A DNA stretch of 8,966 bases, from NCBI GenBank assembly GCA_025061865.1, contig JANXAA010000067.1:1-8966 (forward strand), in the 5' to 3' direction. The notes under the pieces are model-generated. The model saw nothing but the letters and a program-made list of their open reading frames with translations. It was not told the DNA's origin and ran no database searches. Both the position numbers and the translations under genes were made by a program. This DNA comes from Acidobacteriota bacterium. Lineage in GTDB: Bacteria > Acidobacteriota > HRBIN11. Shown here one piece after another: positions 6,682 through 8,966 of this stretch; position 1 is the first letter of the stretch; the number at the start of each line of letters is the position of its first letter.

Positions 6682-7420
6682 GACTCGTCCGGGTCTTCCC
6701 TATCGGCCCCTGCCGGCCCGACTTCGAGAAGCCTTCTTCTCCCATGTCGGGTCGGACATCGAGGGCCACCACTTCCTGGACGGCTTCGCCGGAACGGGCC
6801 TGGTGGGTGTCTACGCCCTCAGTTTAGGTGCCGCCTATGTCATCTTCATCGAGAAGGACGTCCGGGCCGCCCGACTGTTGGAGCGAAACTTGCGACGCTT
6901 GGGACTCGCTGATCAGACGGACCTGCGGGTCGGGGATATCCAGCGAGTCTTAACCCGACCGCCGGCCGTGCCGGTGGATTGGGTCTTCCTGGGGCCACCC
7001 TACGATTTTCCGACGGCCCGCCTGGAGAGTGTTCTGAGTCGACTGGTCCAGTCGGGCTGGACGGGGGCCGACGCCCGCTTAGCTATCCAGCGGTTTAAGA
7101 AGACCCCGCCGCCGAGTACGGCCGGCTGGGAACTCTACGGGACCCTCACCCACGGCGACGACGTGATATACTTGTTTCGACGCATGGCTGGGAAATCCGA
7201 CCGTTCGGCCGATGGACGGATGGGTCGCACGGCCACCAGTGACGGTCGTCCCGAACTCAGAAAGTCGGCTCCAATAGAACTGTCTGTTCTGCAGGTATGC
7301 TTCCGGCCTGGCGTCGAGGCCTCGACCGGATGTCGGGTCAAGCCGTACAGGCCAGAGATCCTATTGAATTTCCAAACTTCCGAACGGCCGGATTGCCCTG
7401 AGAGATATCGATTGCCTTGA
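6632..7420 (+). CDS. rsmD: RsmD-like 16S rRNA methyltransferase with repeat-derived C-terminal tail
   Basis: RsmD uses S-adenosylmethionine to methylate guanine N2 at position 966 of 16S rRNA. From TTG 6632 the protein is 262 aa. The first 190 or so residues are family-like: RIRVTMGRLRG, then LPARLREAFFSHVG, the SAM-binding FLDGFAGTGLVGVYALSLGA, the acidic strand VIFIEKDVRAARLLERNL, and DDVIYLFRRM near the end. Usual length is 180-200 aa. The remaining 65-70 residues are encoded by repeat copy C, from about 7224, and are unlike any RsmD, so the native stop seems lost. The catalytic motif, normally (D/N)PPY, reads GPPY here (Gly about 121, codon 6992-6994), which makes activity on the standard target uncertain. 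The gene overlaps the membrane-protein gene, and its stop overlaps the ribosome site of the next gene. A related small N6/N2 methyltransferase is the alternative. Confidence 0.75.
   Translation: MSRIRVTMGRLRGQWIETRPGLPYRPLPARLREAFFSHVGSDIEGHHFLDGFAGTGLVGVYALSLGAAYVIFIEKDVRAARLLERNLRRLGLADQTDLRVGDIQRVLTRPPAVPVDWVFLGPPYDFPTARLESVLSRLVQSGWTGADARLAIQRFKKTPPPSTAGWELYGTLTHGDDVIYLFRRMAGKSDRSADGRMGRTATSDGRPELRKSAPIELSVLQVCFRPGVEASTGCRVKPYRPEILLNFQTSERPDCPERYRLP
7224..7373 (+). repeat. Dispersed repeat family, copy C (translated within the RsmD-like ORF)
   Basis: This copy opens with GTCGCACGGCCACCAGTGAC (one difference from copy B) and lacks the 5' terminal ATAGGCAG arm. It shares CGAACTCAGAAAG with copy A, the 7287-7322 block with copy B (34 of 36), and CAAGCCGTACAGGCC with copy A (14 of 15). 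It ends with CCTATTGAATTTCC, whose reverse complement resembles GGGGAATTCAATAG just 5' of copy B. So the 3' end may carry the outer inverted arm of the element. It contains no stop in the methyltransferase frame and so extends that protein. Confidence 0.75.
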
Positions 7421-7424
7421 GAGG
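7419..7424 (+). promoter_or_regulatory. Ribosome site of nfi overlapping the upstream stop codon
   Basis: GAGAGG spans the last two bases of the RsmD-like TGA and lies 5 bases before ATG 7430, an arrangement suited to translational coupling. A second candidate, GGAG at 7456-7459 before ATG 7466, would give a shorter N-terminus closer to usual endonuclease V proteins. Confidence 0.45.
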
Positions 7425-7429
7425 CATCC

Positions 7430-8202
7430 ATGTCGCACCCGATGGGTCCCTGGGCGGAGCCGGTGATGGGACGTACGGGTACTTCTCAGAGCCTCGCCGA
7501 GGCTGCTCGGCGGACGCTTCGCCAGTGGCGGACGCCGGCTGACCTGGAAGAAGCCCGAAGCCTCCAGTGGGCCTTGGCTCGACAGGTCCGAGCGGAAGAC
7601 GGACCGACCCGCTGGCGGTGGGTCTTGGGTCTGGACAGCGCTTTCGTCGAGGGGGGCCGTCGCATCGTGGCCGGGGCCGTCCTGTGGGATGCTGCTCAGC
7701 GGACGAAGAATTCCCCTACGTGCCGGGCTTCCTGTCCTTCCGGGAGACACCGGGTTACCTGCGGGTGATGACCTACGTCGACCATCCCGTCGACGTCCTG
7801 ATCGTCGACGGCCAGGGGACGGCCCACCCCCGAGGCTTCGGAATCGCATGCCACATCGGCGTCCTCCTGAACTGGCCGACGATCGGTGTCGGCAAGAGCC
7901 GACTCTTCGGCCGGCACGAGACACCGGCTCCGAACGCCGGCCAGTGGGTTCCCCTGTGGCATCCCCGGACCGGTGTCGTCATCGGGGCTGTCCTGACGAC
8001 GCGGCCTCGAACCCGGCCTGTCTACGTCTCGCCGGGCCATCGAGTCTCCCTGGACCGGGCCGTGGCCATCGTCCTTGACTGTTGCGATGGCTATCGGCTC
8101 CCCGAGCCCCAGCGGCAGGCGGACCAGTGGGTCCGACAGGTGCGAAGCCGAGTCCCAGGTGCCGGTCCTCTGGTCCCAGACGAAGGGAACCGGGGAGGAT
8201 AA
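7430..8202 (+). pseudogene. nfi: Endonuclease V gene with frameshift and small internal deletion
   Basis: Endonuclease V nicks DNA near deoxyinosine to start repair of deaminated adenine. The match is clear but split over two frames. Frame one (7430 to about 7690) gives LEEARSLQWALARQVR and the first catalytic strand VLGLDSAF, then VAGAVLWDA. Its own stop is at 7766-7768. The rest, from about 7702 to TAA at 8200-8202, is read in the minus-one frame: EEFPYVPGFLSFRETP, VDVLIVDGQGTAHPRGFGIA, TIGVGKSRLFG and PVYVSPGHRVSLD. The PYIP-type wedge and the catalytic acids and His seem kept (Asp in GLDSAF, Glu in SFRE, Asp in VDGQG, His in SPGH). Compared with the Thermotoga protein, about 12 residues between VLWD and FPY are missing, so a deletion of 34 or 37 bases fits better than a single-base error. 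No slippery heptamer is present. An assembly or read error is still possible. Confidence 0.85.
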
Positions 8203-8258
8203 GGCCTCGCAGGGAGATAGCCTGCCCCTGGGACCTGGAACCCAGTGAGGGTGAGACC

Positions 8259-8957
8259 ATGGGTACGAAGGGTCTTCCGACAAACGGACAGGCACCCGAA
8301 GACTTCGAAACCCGGATGGCCCTCCTCCGAGAAGAAATGGTCCAGCGACAGTTGATCGACCGAGGCATCCGGGACGAGCGGGTCTTGGCCGCCCTGCGGA
8401 AGGTCCCTCGCCACCGATTTGTCCTCCCTGAGTACGTCTACGACGCTTATGACGATGGGCCTCTCCCCATCGGGGCCTGCCAGACGATCAGTCAGCCGTA
8501 CATCGTCGCCCTGATGACCGAACTCCTCCATCTGCAGGGTCCGGAGCGGGTCCTGGAGGTCGGCACGGGTTCAGGGTATCAGACGGCGATCCTGGCCGAG
8601 TTAGCGCGGGAGGTTTACACCGTCGAGTTGGAAGCTGACCTCTTGGAGCGGGCCCGGCAGGTCTTGACGGCGATGGGGTACAACAATATTTATTTTCGAA
8701 ATGATGACGGATCCGCAGGATGGCCCGAGGCGGCCCCCTTCGACGCTATCATCGTCACGGCCGCCCCTCCGGAAGTCCCGCCAGCCCTGATCGAGCAACT
8801 CCGCGTCGGCGGCCGCCTCGTCATCCCCGTCGGTTCATGGGACCAGGACCTTCGACTCATCGTCAAGTACGGCCCAGAGCCGACCGACTCTACGGTCCAG
8901 TCGATCACGCCCGTCCGCTTCGTCCCCCTGCGGACCCGTCGGTATGAAGGGGCCTAG
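8259..8957 (+). CDS. pcm: Protein-L-isoaspartate O-methyltransferase
   Basis: Pcm methylates L-isoaspartyl residues in aged proteins with S-adenosylmethionine, starting their repair to L-aspartate in the cytoplasm. The 232-aa product has all family marks: MVQRQLIDRGIRDERVLAAL, VPRHRFVLPEY, the substrate segment ISQPYIVALM, and the SAM-binding VLEVGTGSGYQTAILAEL (about residues 100-117). These are followed by VYTVELEADL, FDAIIVTAAPPEVP and VGGRLVIPVG, and the typical ending VRFVPL. E. coli Pcm is slightly shorter, about 208 aa, because this one has a longer N-terminus. ATG 8259 is chosen because GAGGG lies 7 bases upstream. The longer reading frame back to 8082 overlaps nfi and is not family-like. 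It follows the broken nfi gene by 56 bases, in the same direction. Confidence 0.96.
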   Translation: MGTKGLPTNGQAPEDFETRMALLREEMVQRQLIDRGIRDERVLAALRKVPRHRFVLPEYVYDAYDDGPLPIGACQTISQPYIVALMTELLHLQGPERVLEVGTGSGYQTAILAELAREVYTVELEADLLERARQVLTAMGYNNIYFRNDDGSAGWPEAAPFDAIIVTAAPPEVPPALIEQLRVGGRLVIPVGSWDQDLRLIVKYGPEPTDSTVQSITPVRFVPLRTRRYEGA

Positions 8958-8966
8958 GACCCAGAG

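Noticed and set aside
7685..7705. Programmed minus-one frameshift in nfi
   Set aside because: The direction fits, but there is no slippery heptamer, and about 12 family residues are missing at the junction, which a ribosomal shift would not explain.
8082..8258. 59-codon N-terminal extension of pcm
   Set aside because: It overlaps the conserved end of endonuclease V in another frame, is Pro/Arg-rich shadow sequence, and ATG 8259 has a good ribosome site.
1..8966. CRISPR array, tRNA, rRNA, toxin-antitoxin or defence genes
   Set aside because: No regularly spaced direct repeats, no cloverleaf or rRNA-like sequence, and no matching protein motifs were seen on either strand.

Overview
This is a high-GC window from a diderm (outer-membrane, lipid A-making) bacterium. 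The evidence is an intact lpxD, a membrane-anchored periplasmic parvulin of the PpiD/SurA type, and GC-rich third codon positions throughout. Endonuclease V and Pcm fit a repair-minded, possibly thermophilic lineage, but the sequence alone does not fix a taxon.

Layout. Positions 1-80 hold a hairpin and the leader of a membrane-bound GGDEF diguanylate cyclase (81-1127, +). A GT4-type glycosyltransferase (1340-2380, -) converges on it. The glycosyltransferase is divergent from a PpiD-like chaperone (2629-4581, +), which has a perfect TATAAT box in front. A 325-base gap (4582-4906) holds a hairpin, a pair of inverted GCAGGATACA-type repeats and a doubtful 52-codon ORF on the minus strand. Then follow, all on +: lpxD (4907-5932), a small multi-pass membrane protein (6154-6681), an RsmD-like rRNA methyltransferase overlapping it (6632-7420), a frame-disrupted endonuclease V gene (7430-8202) and pcm (8259-8957).

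The most notable non-genic structure is a dispersed repeat family of about 140-210 bp with three diverged copies: about 1124-1334, 5946-6122 and 7224-7373. All three have the same orientation and each sits at the 3' end of a + strand gene. Copy A overlaps the stop codon of the cyclase gene and copy B starts 13 bases after the lpxD stop. Copy C is translated as an extra C-terminal tail of the RsmD-like protein. Copy B has near-perfect 11-bp terminal inverted repeats, so a MITE-like or REP-like element is the best reading.

Functionally the genes fall into envelope biogenesis (lpxD, PpiD-like foldase, glycosyltransferase), macromolecule maintenance (RsmD-like, endonuclease V, Pcm) and c-di-GMP signalling. 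No complete novel system such as a defence island or CRISPR was found. The unusual points are the repeat family, the repeat-derived protein tail, the atypical GPPY motif in the methyltransferase, and the broken nfi gene.
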